Shown piece by piece: positions 5,876 to 6,621 of a stretch of 6,621 nt of DNA. Position numbers and translations under genes: made by a program. This DNA comes from Clostridia bacterium (GTDB lineage: Bacteria > Bacillota_A > Clostridia > Oscillospirales > Acutalibacteraceae): contig RZYX01000097.1 of NCBI GenBank assembly GCA_009930155.1, forward strand, positions 1-6,621, given 5' to 3'. Under the pieces are notes generated by a model, which did no database searches, was not told the origin of the DNA, and was given only the letters and a program-made list of their open reading frames with translations. Numbering within the stretch: the stretch's first letter is position 1; the number at the start of each line of letters is the position of its first letter.

Positions 5876-6621
5876 ATGATAAGTTCAATCGTTTGGGATG
5901 TTAGTCCCACTTTATTAGACCTCGGAAGTTTTCAAATAAGATTTTATTCAGTTTTGTTTGCTGTTGCTTTTATAATAGGATATTTTATCGTCAAAAAGAT
6001 CTATAAGCAAGAAGGAATACCAATTTCAGAACTTGACTCATTAACCGTTTATGTGGTTCTTGGAGGACTTATTGGGGCTCGTTTAGGACACTGTTTTTTC
6101 TATGATTGGGCATATTATCAGAACCATTTGTTAGAAATTATTTTACCCGTTAGCTTCTATCCTGAATTTCATTTTACCGGATTTCAAGGCTTGGCAAGTC
6201 ATGGTGGAGCATTAGGAATAATTATTTCGATGCTGATATTTAAACGAAAAACAACCAAAAAAAGTTTTTTCTGGGTTATCGATCGAGTAGCAATTCCAAC
6301 AGGTTTTGCAGGAGCTTGCATACGTCTTGGCAACTTATTTAATTCCGAAATCTATGGACATCAAACCGATTTACCTTGGGGTTTTATATTTGTTCGAAAT
6401 GGAGATACTTATGCAAGTCATCCAACACAACTTTACGAAGCATTATTTTATGTAATAACTTCAATAGTATTATTAAAATTATATAAAATTAAACGGTTTC
6501 GTGAGGCACGAGGATTTTTATTAGGAATGTTTTTTATAATGATTTTTACAGCTCGTTTTTTCATCGAGTTTGTAAAAGAAAATCAAGTTGCTTTCGAGGA
6601 TAGTATGAGTCTAAATATGGG
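5876..6621 (+). CDS. lgt: Prolipoprotein diacylglyceryl transferase (partial at C-terminus)
   Basis: The frame is open from the ATG at 5876 to the right edge: 248 complete codons, lacking perhaps the last few dozen residues. Lgt is an inner-membrane enzyme that transfers diacylglyceryl from phosphatidylglycerol to the lipobox cysteine of prolipoproteins, the first step of lipoprotein maturation. Family marks are FYSVLFAVAFIIGYFIV (first helix, about 23-39), GARLGHCFFYDW (67-78), GLASHGGALG with H109 matching the essential His103 of E. coli, the Lgt signature RLGNLFNSEIYG (150-161, R150 matching Arg143), SHPTQLYEAL (181-190) and ARFFIEFVKENQ (226-237, R227 probably matching Arg239). Several further hydrophobic helices are visible. 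No Shine-Dalgarno motif is present. It is divergent from the dipeptidase. All expected key residues within the window are intact, so the gene looks functional. Confidence 0.96.
   Translation, partial: MISSIVWDVSPTLLDLGSFQIRFYSVLFAVAFIIGYFIVKKIYKQEGIPISELDSLTVYVVLGGLIGARLGHCFFYDWAYYQNHLLEIILPVSFYPEFHFTGFQGLASHGGALGIIISMLIFKRKTTKKSFFWVIDRVAIPTGFAGACIRLGNLFNSEIYGHQTDLPWGFIFVRNGDTYASHPTQLYEALFYVITSIVLLKLYKIKRFREARGFLLGMFFIMIFTARFFIEFVKENQVAFEDSMSLNM

Noticed and set aside
1..6621. A new multi-gene defence, secretion or biosynthetic system
   Set aside because: The four genes are separated by a terminator and a divergent promoter region, and they belong to families with no known joint function. 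Nothing else in the window suggests a system.

Overview
The window looks like a chromosomal segment of an AT-rich Bacteroidota, probably of the order Bacteroidales or close to it. Four things point there: a long secreted PKD-repeat protein of the adhesin / gliding-associated style, a C69 dipeptidase closely resembling those I know from Bacteroidales, promoter candidates of the Bacteroidota TAnnTTTG type, and A/T-rich leaders with no Shine-Dalgarno motif. This placement rests on recalled family features, not on a search.

Layout. Positions 1-3242 (minus strand) hold the N-terminal 1080 codons of a very large secreted protein that runs off the left edge. It has a signal peptide, ten PKD-like domains arranged as five alternating A-B pairs, and then the start of an Ig-like, gliding-protein-style region. 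Positions 3243-3403 are its AT-rich leader. Positions 3404-3889 (minus) encode a small two-helix membrane protein resembling DUF3592. A clear intrinsic terminator at 3904-3927 separates it from 3948-5633 (minus), a secreted C69-family dipeptidase with an N-terminal-nucleophile cysteine. A 242-base divergent intergenic region (5634-5875) carries promoter candidates for both flanking genes and an AT-rich inverted repeat. Positions 5876-6621 (plus) hold lgt, prolipoprotein diacylglyceryl transferase, cut by the right edge.

How the genes relate. All four products act in or beyond the inner membrane: lipoprotein maturation (Lgt), periplasmic or surface dipeptide hydrolysis (C69 peptidase), an inner-membrane protein of unknown role, and a probable cell-surface or released adhesin-like protein. 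The terminator and the divergent arrangement argue for separate transcription units, not one system. I see no mobile element, CRISPR array, tRNA or rRNA.

The most striking feature is the internal architecture of the PKD protein. The A-B pairs repeat every 169 residues (507 bases) with no insertions or deletions over almost the whole array, and every domain carries a cysteine pair in a strict 59/60-25 ladder. The DNA of the copies has nevertheless diverged synonymously. I do not see evidence for a new multi-gene system.
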